Shown here: positions 1 through 8,175 of the stretch, one piece after another
Numbering within the stretch: the first letter of the stretch is position 1
How the letters are laid out: each line of letters starts with the position of its first letter
Assembly: GCA_002704345.1 (NCBI GenBank)
Contig: PAGD01000019.1
Span: 1-16,578, forward strand
DNA: 16,578 bases
Reading direction: 5' to 3'
DNA from: Rhodobiaceae bacterium
GTDB lineage: Bacteria; Pseudomonadota; Alphaproteobacteria; MED-G09
Made by a program: the position numbers and the translations under genes
The notes under the pieces: model-generated
Seen by the model: the letters and a program-made list of their open reading frames with translations, nothing else
The model's database searches: none
Told to the model about the DNA's origin: nothing

Positions 1-1226
1 TCCACTCTCTATCTGACCCCTATTCCCACTTAACAATACAGGTTATTAAAAAGCTTATTTCTAATTTTAATATTGTATTAGAGATATTCTTTATATCGCA
101 GCCCTCAGAAAATTTTACCCCTGAGAGAGAGATGTATCGAAAACATTGTTTGAAGGATTCAAAAGAAATAGCCCCTTTTTATGGGTTAAAATTTGAAGCA
201 GAAGAATTTTATTTAAAAGAAAATGAAAACCTTGCTTATAAAATTCTAGACTACTTTTCGGATATGGATCAGGGTGATTATATTGATTTAATTTTTAAGG
301 TTTCATCGCTTTTGTGGGATAATGATAAGGCTGGTTTGACTTCAATTATTTCAGAACTTAGCAATGACGAAAGTGAACTGTTAAATAAAAAAATTACTGA
401 CATTAATATTGAAGGTGATAAAAAAATTCAATCCCTTGAGTATTATTTTAGTGCATCTTTTCATTATGAGGGTGAAAATTATTGGGGAATTGACAGGTTA
501 GGTTACTTAGAAGACCGTTTAATTGAATTAGGTCTTAAGAAAAATAATTCTGATAAAAACATTGTTAAAAAATTAGAAAAATCTAAGTTTGATCCGTCTC
601 AAATTATTGAAAAAGATGATCCTTTGATTTTAGAGTTTTTTCCATCCTTAAATAGCCCATACACATATATTAGCTTTAAAAGAGTTAAAGAGTTAATAGA
701 TAGATATCCTATCAAGCTACTTACAAAACCAGTTTTACCGATGTTAATGCGAAATATGAAAATTCCTACACATAAAGGTAAATATATACTTTCAGATTCA
801 GCTCGTGAAGGGCGTAAGCACGGATCAATAATAAAGGATATATATTCTCCTATTGGTTCTCCAGCCAATAGGGCATATTCTCTTTTTCCAATAATAGATT
901 CTTATGGCTTAGGCTTTAGGTATCTGGAGGAGCTTACAAAAGCGTCTTTTTTTCATGGTATCAATATAGGGAATGAAGAGTTTCTTGAAGAGTTATCAAA
1001 TGACTTAGGCTTACCTTGGGATAAAATTAGAGTTAAATTAGATACTGATAATTGGAGGAGTATTTTGGAAAAAAATCTTAAAGATATGTATTCTGGAAAT
1101 TCATGGGGGGTTCCTTCATTTAAACTCACTAATTTTGATAATTCTAATCCTTACTATCAGTGGGGTCAGGATAGGATATGGCTAATAGAAAATGAAATTA
1201 TAGATCGTTTGTCTAGCCGCCGGTAA
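1..1226 (+). CDS. Tandem DsbA/HCCA-isomerase-like thioredoxin-fold protein, 5' partial
   Basis: The frame is open from position 3 through the internal ATG at 132 to TAA at 1224-1226, so the true start lies before the window and the ATG at 132 is internal. The protein has two copies of one fold. The first half begins at the window edge with SLSDPYSHL and ends with a WGIDRLGYLEDRL stretch; the second has SLNSPYTY (SPY codons 654-662), a WGVPSF cis-Pro motif (Pro codon 1113-1115) and WGQDRIWLIENEI. The SPY/DPY site in place of CXXC, the cis-Pro loop and the G-x-DR-x-x-x-(L/I)E helix are known from 2-hydroxychromene-2-carboxylate isomerase, GST-kappa and DsbA-family oxidoreductases. With no CXXC, classical disulfide chemistry is unlikely; a glutathione-linked isomerase or transferase role is inference. 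Its 3' end overlaps moaA convergently by 14 bases. Family confident, substrate unknown. Confidence 0.75.
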   Translation, partial: HSLSDPYSHLTIQVIKKLISNFNIVLEIFFISQPSENFTPEREMYRKHCLKDSKEIAPFYGLKFEAEEFYLKENENLAYKILDYFSDMDQGDYIDLIFKVSSLLWDNDKAGLTSIISELSNDESELLNKKITDINIEGDKKIQSLEYYFSASFHYEGENYWGIDRLGYLEDRLIELGLKKNNSDKNIVKKLEKSKFDPSQIIEKDDPLILEFFPSLNSPYTYISFKRVKELIDRYPIKLLTKPVLPMLMRNMKIPTHKGKYILSDSAREGRKHGSIIKDIYSPIGSPANRAYSLFPIIDSYGLGFRYLEELTKASFFHGINIGNEEFLEELSNDLGLPWDKIRVKLDTDNWRSILEKNLKDMYSGNSWGVPSFKLTNFDNSNPYYQWGQDRIWLIENEIIDRLSSRR

Positions 1227-2241
1227 CCGACATGTGTCTATCAACGGCAGGAGTTTGATTTTTGTGTGAAATATCAAAATCATGAGATTTTGGTTTATTT
1301 TTCATTGCACTATCAATCGCAAGGTTTAATGATTTTTCATCACCCTTTCTTAATAAATTTCTAAAATCAATATTATTATTTTGTCCTAGGCACATATACA
1401 GCTTGCCCGTACTTGTTAAGCGAATTCTATTGCAGCTAGAGCAAAAATTATCACTTAATGGCGTTATGAATCCAATTAATCCATCTGTCTCTTTAACTCT
1501 GTAATATTTAGATGGCCCGGAGGTCTTATAGTTACTATCGTTAAGTGTAAGTTTTTTTTCAATTATACTCTTTACATCAGAGAGTGAAATATATTGATCA
1601 ATTCTATCTTTATCTGTTAATCCCATTGGCATTGTTTCAATTAAGCTGATATCAAAATTATTTTTATGTGACCAAGAAATAATATTTTCAATTTCATCTA
1701 AATTTTTATTTTTTATAACTACAGTATTGATTTTTATTTTTAATCCTGCTTTTTTTGCCGCCTCTAAACCATCAATAACATTATTTAAATCATCACGCCT
1801 GGTTATTTGATTGAATTTCTCTTCACTTAAGCTGTCTAAGGAGACATTGATTCTTCTTACCCCTGATTGAAACAAATCATCAGAAAAGGATTTAAGCTGA
1901 CTGCCGTTTGTCGTTAAGGTAATCTCATCTATATCTCCATTACTTATATAGCGAGATAAATTTGAAATAAATTTGAATATTCCTTTTCTTACAAGAGGCT
2001 CTCCACCGCTTAATCTAATATTCTTAATTCCTCTTGAAATAAATAGGCTGCAAAGATGGTCCATTTCTTCAAAAGTTAACAAATCCTTCTTAGGTAAAAA
2101 TTTCATTTTTTCAGGCATACAATACGTGCAGCGATAATTACATCTATCGGTCACTGATAATCTTAGGTAGTTTATGGTTCTACCATGGTTATCAATTAAT
2201 ATATTTTGCTTACTAAGATTTTTTGTTAAAATTTTATTCAT
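1213..2241 (-). CDS. moaA: GTP 3',8-cyclase MoaA (molybdenum cofactor biosynthesis)
   Basis: MoaA is a cytosolic radical-SAM enzyme that converts GTP to 3',8-cyclo-7,8-dihydro-GTP, the first step of molybdopterin synthesis with MoaC. The 342 residues match the family's usual length. The SAM-cluster motif CX3CX2C is C34, C38 and C41, followed by the SAM-binding GGEP (79-82). The second, substrate-binding 4Fe-4S cluster is CX2CX13C at C267, C270 and C284. The protein ends in Gly-Gly (341-342), the conserved tail needed for catalysis in MoaA. The start is ATG at 2241, with a weak AAAGG about 11 bases upstream. No moaC, moaE or other moa/mob gene is in the window, so moaA stands alone here. It is divergent from rpoN, and its 3' end overlaps the DsbA-like gene, so the Gly-Gly codons are read on both strands. 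Identification is very secure. Confidence 0.96.
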   Translation of the reverse strand: MNKILTKNLSKQNILIDNHGRTINYLRLSVTDRCNYRCTYCMPEKMKFLPKKDLLTFEEMDHLCSLFISRGIKNIRLSGGEPLVRKGIFKFISNLSRYISNGDIDEITLTTNGSQLKSFSDDLFQSGVRRINVSLDSLSEEKFNQITRRDDLNNVIDGLEAAKKAGLKIKINTVVIKNKNLDEIENIISWSHKNNFDISLIETMPMGLTDKDRIDQYISLSDVKSIIEKKLTLNDSNYKTSGPSKYYRVKETDGLIGFITPLSDNFCSSCNRIRLTSTGKLYMCLGQNNNIDFRNLLRKGDEKSLNLAIDSAMKNKPKSHDFDISHKNQTPAVDRHMSVTGG

Positions 2242-2294
2242 AAAATTGCTAGCCTTTAATTTTTATAAATAAAAATTTATATAAAGCATAGGCA

Positions 2295-2300
2295 ATTATA
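2295..2300 (-). promoter_or_regulatory. Candidate -10 element for moaA
   Basis: The moaA-rpoN divergent spacer (2242-2354) is extremely AT-rich. On the minus strand it contains a perfect TATAAT about 54 bases before the moaA ATG. No good -35 is found at 16-18 bases (TTTCTT lies at 18). In such AT-rich DNA a TATAAT can occur by chance, so this is only a candidate. The leader it implies, about 45 bases, is too short for a molybdenum-cofactor riboswitch. Confidence 0.3.
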
Positions 2301-2354
2301 GAAAATTTGTATTAAAGCAAGAAACATGCCATAACTAAAATTTTTAGGAATATT

Positions 2355-3785
2355 ATGGTTAAAATTTCTCTTATACCTGGAATAAAACAAACTCAAGGTA
2401 TTTCTCTTACGCCACAACTAATTCAATCAATAAAACTATATGAATTGAATAATTTAGAGTTAGAGAATTATTTAGCCAATGAAATTCTTGAAAACCCCTT
2501 TTTAGAAAATAAAGATGATGATTACGAAGAAAATTTAGGCCCTAATGAGGATACTATTGTTGAAGGTAAAAGTTCCGAGAGTGATCTTGAGGTAGAAATT
2601 TCTCAGAGTGAGAATCCATTAGATGATTATTCGAATATTTATGATGAGGGTTCTTCAATTTCTTCGAATGAGTTAACTAATATAATTGAAGAAACTATTG
2701 CTTATAAAAAATCTATAAATGAAAGCCTTATTGAGCAAGTTGATTTAAGTTTTTCAAATCACATTAATAGAATTATAGCCTACTTTTTAATTGAGAATCT
2801 TGAGGCTGACGGATATTTTAAATCCAATATTTCTGAATTTTCAGTAAATCTTGATATACCTGAAGACAGGATAAGAAAAGTTTTAATGAAACTTAAAACA
2901 TTCCAACCCGTGGGTATTTTTTCTGAAACATTAAATGAGTGTCTTTATAGGCAGTTAAAAAGCATGAATTTAATGAATGACTCAATGAAATATTTACTAA
3001 AAAACTTAAAAGAATTGGCAGATGGCAATATTTCAAAGCTGGCTAAAATTTGTCAGGTTAATGAGACAGAAATTTTGAATATGGTAAAAAAAATAAGACG
3101 ATGTAGTCCAAAGCCAATAAATGATTTGGATGCAAACATTTCAAGTATTGGTGAGCCCGATATTATTGTAAAAAAGAATTTATCAGAATGGGCTGTAGAA
3201 TTGAATGAAAATACTTTACCTCGTATTTTAGTAAATACGGGTTATTGGGAAGAGCTTGCAAGAAAAAAAATGTCAGAAGATGATAAAAAGTATTTAGCAG
3301 AAAGATACGCTTCAGGTAAATGGCTTTTAAAGGCTGTAGAGCAAAGAGCGGCAACTATTTTAAGAGTTTCAAAAGAAATAATAAAAAGGCAAAATGATTT
3401 TTTAGAAAAAGGTTTGGCTCATATGAAGCCAATGTTATTAAAGGATATTGCTAAAGAATTGGATCTGCACGAAAGCACCATTTCAAGGATTACTAATTCA
3501 AAAGAAATATCTACTCCAAGGGGTGTTTTTCAGTTAAAATTTTTCTTTTCAAAGGCTATTGTTGGAATTGATGGTGGTGAAGATATTTCTTCAAATGTTG
3601 TTAAAAATAAAATAAAAAATTTAATCGATAAGGAGGGTGATAAACCTTTATCAGACTCAAAACTAGTCTCTTTATTAAAAGCCTCGGGCATTAACTTGGC
3701 AAGAAGAACAGTTACAAAGTATAGGGTTAATATGCGAATACCCCCATCATTCGAGAGAAAAAAAATAAAAAATTTAAATATTTAG
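2355..3785 (+). CDS. rpoN: RNA polymerase sigma-54 factor RpoN
   Basis: Sigma-54 directs RNA polymerase to -24/-12 promoters and needs an AAA+ activator to open them. The 476-residue protein has all regions in order. Region I (about 13-50, LTPQLIQSIKLYELNNLELE) contacts activator and core. An acidic Asp/Glu-rich region II follows (about 52-115). The core-binding domain spans about 120-320. The HTH is near 361-385 (DIAKELDLHESTISR), followed by TPRGVFQLKFFFS. The invariant RpoN box ARRTVTKYR is at 449-457. The start is ATG at 2355 with AGGA five bases upstream. The usual neighbours (lptB before; hpf and ptsN after) are absent; moaA is divergent and an aminotransferase follows after 69 bases. 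The C-terminal wording after the RpoN box resembles alphaproteobacterial RpoN. No sigma-54 activator is encoded in the window. Confidence 0.95.
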   Translation: MVKISLIPGIKQTQGISLTPQLIQSIKLYELNNLELENYLANEILENPFLENKDDDYEENLGPNEDTIVEGKSSESDLEVEISQSENPLDDYSNIYDEGSSISSNELTNIIEETIAYKKSINESLIEQVDLSFSNHINRIIAYFLIENLEADGYFKSNISEFSVNLDIPEDRIRKVLMKLKTFQPVGIFSETLNECLYRQLKSMNLMNDSMKYLLKNLKELADGNISKLAKICQVNETEILNMVKKIRRCSPKPINDLDANISSIGEPDIIVKKNLSEWAVELNENTLPRILVNTGYWEELARKKMSEDDKKYLAERYASGKWLLKAVEQRAATILRVSKEIIKRQNDFLEKGLAHMKPMLLKDIAKELDLHESTISRITNSKEISTPRGVFQLKFFFSKAIVGIDGGEDISSNVVKNKIKNLIDKEGDKPLSDSKLVSLLKASGINLARRTVTKYRVNMRIPPSFERKKIKNLNI

Positions 3786-3807
3786 TAGAAATAAAAAATT
3801 TAGGTAA

Positions 3808-3836
3808 TTGTAAGTTTGTTTTTGTAAGGGTATCTT
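3808..3836 (+). promoter_or_regulatory. Candidate sigma-70 promoter for the aminotransferase gene
   Basis: The 69-base rpoN-aminotransferase gap contains TTGTAA (3808-3813), a 17-base spacer and TATCTT (3831-3836), each matching the consensus at 4 of 6 positions. The implied start of transcription would be about 10-15 bases before the ATG, leaving room for the Shine-Dalgarno sequence only. This suggests the aminotransferase can be transcribed independently of rpoN, but the match is modest for AT-rich DNA. Confidence 0.35.
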
Positions 3837-3845
3837 TCGAAAAAA

Positions 3846-3850
3846 GAGGA
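3846..3850 (+). promoter_or_regulatory. Strong ribosome binding site of the aminotransferase
   Basis: GAGGA lies four bases before the ATG at 3855 and fixes the start. It is one of the best Shine-Dalgarno matches in the window. Confidence 0.7.
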
Positions 3851-3854
3851 TTAG

Positions 3855-5234
3855 ATGACTGAAACTTTAAAACCAAATTCTTATGCTGCACTTGATGCCG
3901 CAAATCATTTTCACCCTTATTCAAATGCAAGGCGCATTGAAAATCAAGGTCCAATGGTAATATCTAAAGGAAAAGGAATATATGTATGGGATGATGATGG
4001 TAAGAAATATCTAGAGGCAATGGCGGGGCTATGGTCTGTGGCAGTCGGTTTTGGAGAAGAAAGGTTAGTTAAAGCTGCAACCAAGCAATTAGAACTTTTG
4101 CCTTATTACCCCTCTTTTTCACATAAATCTCATCCAGCAGTTGCTGAATTATCGCATAAGCTAGTAAATATGGTTGGACTTGATATGAGTCGAGTTCATT
4201 TTACTAACTCTGGTTCTGAGGCTAATGATACGGCAATGAAGTTTGTCTGGTACTATAATAATGCTCTCAATAGACCTAAAAAGAAAAAGATTATATCAAG
4301 AATAAAAGCATACCATGGAATTACTATAGCATCCGGAAGCCTTACAGGCTTACCCTTAATGCACAATGACTTTGATTTACCAATATCTCAGGTTTTTCAT
4401 ACGTTGTGCCCTCATTATTGGAGAGAGGGTTTAGAAGGTGAAAGTGAAGAAGAGTTCTCAACGCGATGTGCCAACGAGCTTGAAAAACTGATCTTAAAAG
4501 AAGACCCTGAAACTATTGCAGCATTTATAGGTGAGCCAGTTATGGGAGCTGGAGGACTTATTGTTCCTCCAGAAGGGTATTGGAAAAAAATACAAGCAGT
4601 TTGTAATAAATACGATATCTTAATCATTGCAGATGAAGTTATTAATGGTTTTGGAAGAACGGGAACTAAATTTGCTTGTGAGTTATATGGTATTAAACCC
4701 GATTTTATTGTTTTATCTAAACAAATAACATCATCATATATGCCAATGGCCGCTGTACTAATGACTGACAAAATTTATCAGGTTATTGCTGATAATACAG
4801 AAAAAAACGTAATGTTTGGAAGTGGTTTTACTGCTAGCGCTCATCCAGTAGCATGTGCTGTTGCACTAGAAAATATAAAAATTCTTGAAGAAGATAAATT
4901 AATGGAGAGAGTTCCAATCTTAGAGCCACATTTTCAAAAAAGATTAAAAATGCTCGAGGAAATTGATATTGTTGGTGAAGCAAGGGGAGTTGGTTTAATG
5001 GGAGCTGTTGAGGTTGTTCATGATAAATCTCCTTCAAAACCTTTTGATCCAATAGGTAGTGCAGGGCCGGTTATTGCCGAGTGTGCTCATAAAAATGGTT
5101 TAATAGTAAGGGCTATTGGAGATACTCTGGCTGTTTGTCCACCTCTAATAATAACGGAAGAACAAATAGACGAATTATTTGATAAGTTTTCCCAATCTTT
5201 AATAGATGGCTCTAAAATTCTCGCCAATAGATAA
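3855..5234 (+). CDS. Class III PLP-dependent omega-aminotransferase
   Basis: This enzyme moves a terminal amino group, usually to pyruvate, producing an aldehyde from an omega-amino acid or amine. The 459 residues have the normal fold-type I layout: GLWSVAVGFG near 58-67, SGSEAND at 119-125 (phosphate cup), YHG at 153-155 (ring stacking), ADEV with Asp260 (pyridine nitrogen), PLP-lysine K289 in LSKQITSSY, FTASAHP near 325-331 and Arg419 as the probable switching arginine for carboxylates. It resembles the beta-alanine/taurine/amine:pyruvate group (Chromobacterium violaceum omega-transaminase type), but substrate cannot be read from sequence: beta-alanine, 3-aminoisobutyrate, 4-aminobutyrate, taurine and diamines are all possible. 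It converges on the valine-type cluster with only 13 bases between the stop codons. A 3-aminoisobutyrate or beta-alanine substrate would feed semialdehydes to the aldehyde dehydrogenase at 11326-12720; this link is inference. Confidence 0.88.
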   Translation: MTETLKPNSYAALDAANHFHPYSNARRIENQGPMVISKGKGIYVWDDDGKKYLEAMAGLWSVAVGFGEERLVKAATKQLELLPYYPSFSHKSHPAVAELSHKLVNMVGLDMSRVHFTNSGSEANDTAMKFVWYYNNALNRPKKKKIISRIKAYHGITIASGSLTGLPLMHNDFDLPISQVFHTLCPHYWREGLEGESEEEFSTRCANELEKLILKEDPETIAAFIGEPVMGAGGLIVPPEGYWKKIQAVCNKYDILIIADEVINGFGRTGTKFACELYGIKPDFIVLSKQITSSYMPMAAVLMTDKIYQVIADNTEKNVMFGSGFTASAHPVACAVALENIKILEEDKLMERVPILEPHFQKRLKMLEEIDIVGEARGVGLMGAVEVVHDKSPSKPFDPIGSAGPVIAECAHKNGLIVRAIGDTLAVCPPLIITEEQIDELFDKFSQSLIDGSKILANR

Positions 5235-5247
5235 TAGATAGATGATC

Positions 5248-6222
5248 TTAATTAACTTCTAAAACTAATTTTCCAATATTTTCATCTTTTTCCATTATTT
5301 CATGAGCTTGATTTGCCTCTTCAATACTCATAGTTTTATAAATAATTGGTTTTATTTTTTTTGACTTGAAGTGTGGCCAGACTTTTTCAAATAAATCATT
5401 CATTACTCTACCTTTTACGATTGAACTTCTTGCCCTTATAGTAGAACCAATAATTTTTTGACGCTTCATTAAAACTTGACCAAGATTAATTTCAGATTTT
5501 GTTCCGCCCATTAGTCCTATGAGAAGCAACCTTCCCTCTATTGATAAAACATCAAGATTATCTTGAAAATAACTTCCTCCTACAGGATCAAGAATGATAT
5601 CTATTCCATTAGGTGCCCAATTTTTTATATCTACAAACGGTTTATTATTTCTAAGTGAACCACTTTCTGCCCCAAGTTCAATACAATAAGAAATCTTTTC
5701 AGGTGTTCCAGCTGTAACGAATGATTTGCAATTAAATATATTACAAAGTTGTATTGCTGCAGTTCCTATTCCGCTTGCACCTGCGTGTAATAAAACAACA
5801 TCATCTTCTTTCATATTTGCTTCATGAAACAAATTTAGCCAACAAGTCGCAAACACTTCTGGTAATGAAGCTGAGTCGGTTAATGAGATACCTTCTGGAG
5901 ATGGAATCGCCTGCTCTTCTGGACATGATGCATATTGTGCATATCCGCCACCAGCTAAAAGAGCGCAAACTTTTTCACCAACTTTTCTTTTTTTTACATT
6001 TTTACCAATAGCTTCAATTATTCCGCTGCATTCAAGCCCTAAAATTTTACTTGCACCCGGAGGAGGAGGGTAAAATCCTTTTTTTTGAACTACATCAGCT
6101 CTATTAACAGCAGTTGCTTTTATTTTAATTAAAACCTCATTATCTAAAATCTCTGGTTTTTCAGTATTTGACCATATTAGTTCTTGGTTTTCTGAAACTA
6201 TTATTGCTTTCATTTTTTCCAT
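5248..6222 (-). CDS. PIG3-family NAD(P)H quinone oxidoreductase (zinc-free MDR)
   Basis: This is a medium-chain dehydrogenase/reductase without structural or catalytic zinc ligands, of the zeta-crystallin/PIG3 (TP53I3) type, expected to reduce quinones or enals with NADPH in the cytosol. Family-defining stretches are NRADVVQKKGFYPPPPGAS (40-58), LGLECSG (61-67), the coenzyme-binding HAGASGIGTAAIQL (146-159) and the closing NIGKLVLEVN. The length (324) is standard. It is the last gene of the minus-strand cluster and starts one base after the TAG stop of acs, so translation is probably coupled. Two starts are possible: ATG at 6222 (MEKMKAII), with no Shine-Dalgarno, and ATG at 6213 (MKAII), preceded by GGAAAAA; the second fits family N-termini better. 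Its role in the cluster may be to reduce reactive enal or quinone by-products, which is inference. Confidence 0.88.
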   Translation of the reverse strand: MEKMKAIIVSENQELIWSNTEKPEILDNEVLIKIKATAVNRADVVQKKGFYPPPPGASKILGLECSGIIEAIGKNVKKRKVGEKVCALLAGGGYAQYASCPEEQAIPSPEGISLTDSASLPEVFATCWLNLFHEANMKEDDVVLLHAGASGIGTAAIQLCNIFNCKSFVTAGTPEKISYCIELGAESGSLRNNKPFVDIKNWAPNGIDIILDPVGGSYFQDNLDVLSIEGRLLLIGLMGGTKSEINLGQVLMKRQKIIGSTIRARSSIVKGRVMNDLFEKVWPHFKSKKIKPIIYKTMSIEEANQAHEIMEKDENIGKLVLEVN

Positions 6223-6223
6223 A

Positions 6224-8164
6224 CTAATTATTTTGTTTATTTTTAATTAAATCATCAACAACATTTGGTTCAGCTAGAGTAGATATATCACCTAAATCCG
6301 CATAATCATTTGCTGCTATTTTTCTTAATATCCTTCTCATGATTTTACCGGAACGTGTTTTTGGAAGATTCGGAGAAAATTGAATTAGATCAGGGCTAGC
6401 TATAGGACCAATCTCCTTTCTTACCCATTTAGTTAAGTCCTCTTTTACTTTTATATCAGGATTCTCTCCAGCATTAAGAGTTACATAGGCGTAAATTCCT
6501 TGCCCTTTAATATCATGAGGAAAACCAACAACGGCTGCTTCTGCAACCTTCGAATGCGAAACTAAAGCGCTTTCTACTTCAGCAGTACCCATACGATGTC
6601 CTGAAACATTAATGACATCGTCTACTCTACCAGTAATCCAATAGTAGCCATCTTCGTCTCTTCTACAACCATCCCCAGTAAAATAATAACCATCATATTG
6701 AACAAAATATGTATCAATAAATCTTTTATGGTCTCCATATACTGTTCTCATTTGCCCCGGCCATCCCTCTGAAATGCATAAATTACCCTCATTAGCATTG
6801 TTTAATTCATTACCGGTGGAGTCTAGAAGAACTGGTAATATGCCTGGTAAAGGTTTAGATGCGGAGCCTGGTTTTAAATCTGTAGCACCTGGAAGAGGTG
6901 AAATTAGCGTTGCCCCTGTTTCGGTTTGCCACCAAGTATCTACTATTGGGCACCTCCCCTCACCAACAATATTATAATACCACAGCCAAGCCTCAGGATT
7001 AATTGGCTCACCTACACTTCCAAGAAGCCTTAAGCTATTTCTTTTTGTTGATCTTACAGGCTGATCACCTTCCTTCATTAGAGCCCTTATGGCTGTAGGT
7101 GCTGTATAAAAAATATTTACATCATGTTTATCACATACCTGCCAAAAACGAGAGGCATTAGGGTAATTAGGAACTCCCTCAAACATGAGGGTTGTAGCAC
7201 CATTTGCTAGTGGGCCATATACTATATAAGAGTGTCCAGTTACCCAGCCAACATCGGCACTACACCAATAAACATCATCTTGACGATAATCGAAGATTAT
7301 TTCATGAGTATATGATGCATAAACTAGATAACCACCAGAAGTATGTAAAACTCCTTTAGGTTTTCCTGTTGAGCCAGATGTATAAAGTATGAATAGAGGA
7401 TCTTCTGCATTCATTTCCTCAGGTTCACACTCATCACTAACATTTAATACTGCATCATGATACCAGATATCTCGGCCATTTTTCATATCAACAGAACCAT
7501 TTGTTCTATTAACAACAAAAACATTTTTTACATCAGGACATTTTTTTAAAGCTTCGTCGGTATTTTTCTTAAGAGGAATAGTTTTCCCACCTCTAATTCC
7601 TTCATCAGCAGTTATTACGTAATGTGAATCACAGTCTAAAATTCTTCCAGCCAATGCTTCAGGTGAAAAACCACCAAAAACAACTGAATGAACAGCTCCT
7701 ATTCTGCTACAAGCAAGCATTGCGTATGCAGCCTCCGGAATCATTGGCATATAAAGAGTTACTCTGTCACCTTTAGTAACACCATTATTTTTTAATGCAT
7801 TTGCAAACCGACATACATTTTTATAGAGCTCACCGTAAGTTATATTTAAGCTTTCTGATGGGTCATCCCCTTCCCAAATTATAGCTGTTTGATTTGCACG
7901 ATTTTTTAGATGTCTATCAATACAATTTTCAGAGACATTTAATGTTCCATCATAATACCAGTTGATATCAACTTCATCTTTAGACCATTTAACATCTTTT
8001 ATTTTTGTATAAGGCTTTATCCAATTAATACGTTTACCTATTTCACCCCAAAATTTTTCAGGATTACTTTGAGCTTCTTTATAAAGTTCTTCATATATTT
8101 CTTTGGTTACGTGAGTATTTTTCTTATAATTTTCTGGTACTGGAAATATTTTTTCATCAACCAT
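6224..8164 (-). CDS. acs: Acetyl-CoA synthetase (AMP-forming) Acs
   Basis: Acs activates acetate to acetyl-CoA through acetyl-AMP in the cytosol. The 646 residues track E. coli Acs almost end to end: N-terminal [15 protein letters not shown] near 38-52, AMP-binding P-loop [11 protein letters not shown] (261-271), [10 protein letters not shown] (408-417) with the tryptophan that limits the pocket to acetate (W412, equivalent to Salmonella W414), [20 protein letters not shown] at the domain hinge, and the C-terminal SGKIMRR with catalytic K607, the lysine reversibly acetylated in Acs proteins. The pocket Trp and overall wording favour acetate over propionate (PrpE is shorter and differs). The start is ATG at 8164, with AGAGG eight bases upstream. 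It lies 11 bases after the 3-hydroxyisobutyrate dehydrogenase gene and 1 base before the quinone oxidoreductase gene, clearly within one operon, which is not the usual place for acs. Confidence 0.95.
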   Translation of the reverse strand: MVDEKIFPVPENYKKNTHVTKEIYEELYKEAQSNPEKFWGEIGKRINWIKPYTKIKDVKWSKDEVDINWYYDGTLNVSENCIDRHLKNRANQTAIIWEGDDPSESLNITYGELYKNVCRFANALKNNGVTKGDRVTLYMPMIPEAAYAMLACSRIGAVHSVVFGGFSPEALAGRILDCDSHYVITADEGIRGGKTIPLKKNTDEALKKCPDVKNVFVVNRTNGSVDMKNGRDIWYHDAVLNVSDECEPEEMNAEDPLFILYTSGSTGKPKGVLHTSGGYLVYASYTHEIIFDYRQDDVYWCSADVGWVTGHSYIVYGPLANGATTLMFEGVPNYPNASRFWQVCDKHDVNIFYTAPTAIRALMKEGDQPVRSTKRNSLRLLGSVGEPINPEAWLWYYNIVGEGRCPIVDTWWQTETGATLISPLPGATDLKPGSASKPLPGILPVLLDSTGNELNNANEGNLCISEGWPGQMRTVYGDHKRFIDTYFVQYDGYYFTGDGCRRDEDGYYWITGRVDDVINVSGHRMGTAEVESALVSHSKVAEAAVVGFPHDIKGQGIYAYVTLNAGENPDIKVKEDLTKWVRKEIGPIASPDLIQFSPNLPKTRSGKIMRRILRKIAANDYADLGDISTLAEPNVVDDLIKNKQNN

Positions 8165-8175
8165 AAAGAGAACCT

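Noticed and set aside
132..1226. ATG at 132 as the start of the DsbA-like gene
   Set aside because: The frame is open back to position 3, and the upstream residues (SLSDPYSHL and following) match the start of the thioredoxin-fold repeat, so 132 is internal and the gene is cut by the window.
2242..2354. Molybdenum cofactor riboswitch before moaA
   Set aside because: The whole divergent spacer is 113 bases and must hold two promoters; no GC-rich multi-stem structure is visible in it.
4415..4771. 118-codon open frame antisense to the aminotransferase
   Set aside because: It lies wholly inside a well-supported gene, has low-complexity Ser/Pro/Ile-rich wording and no ribosome binding site; a shadow of the sense gene.
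5235..5247. Bidirectional terminator between the aminotransferase and quinone oxidoreductase genes
   Set aside because: Only 13 bases separate the stops and no stem-loop with a T-run is visible around them.
6774..6977. 67-codon open frame antisense to acs
   Set aside because: Contained in the conserved acs coding sequence with no recognisable protein features; chance frame.
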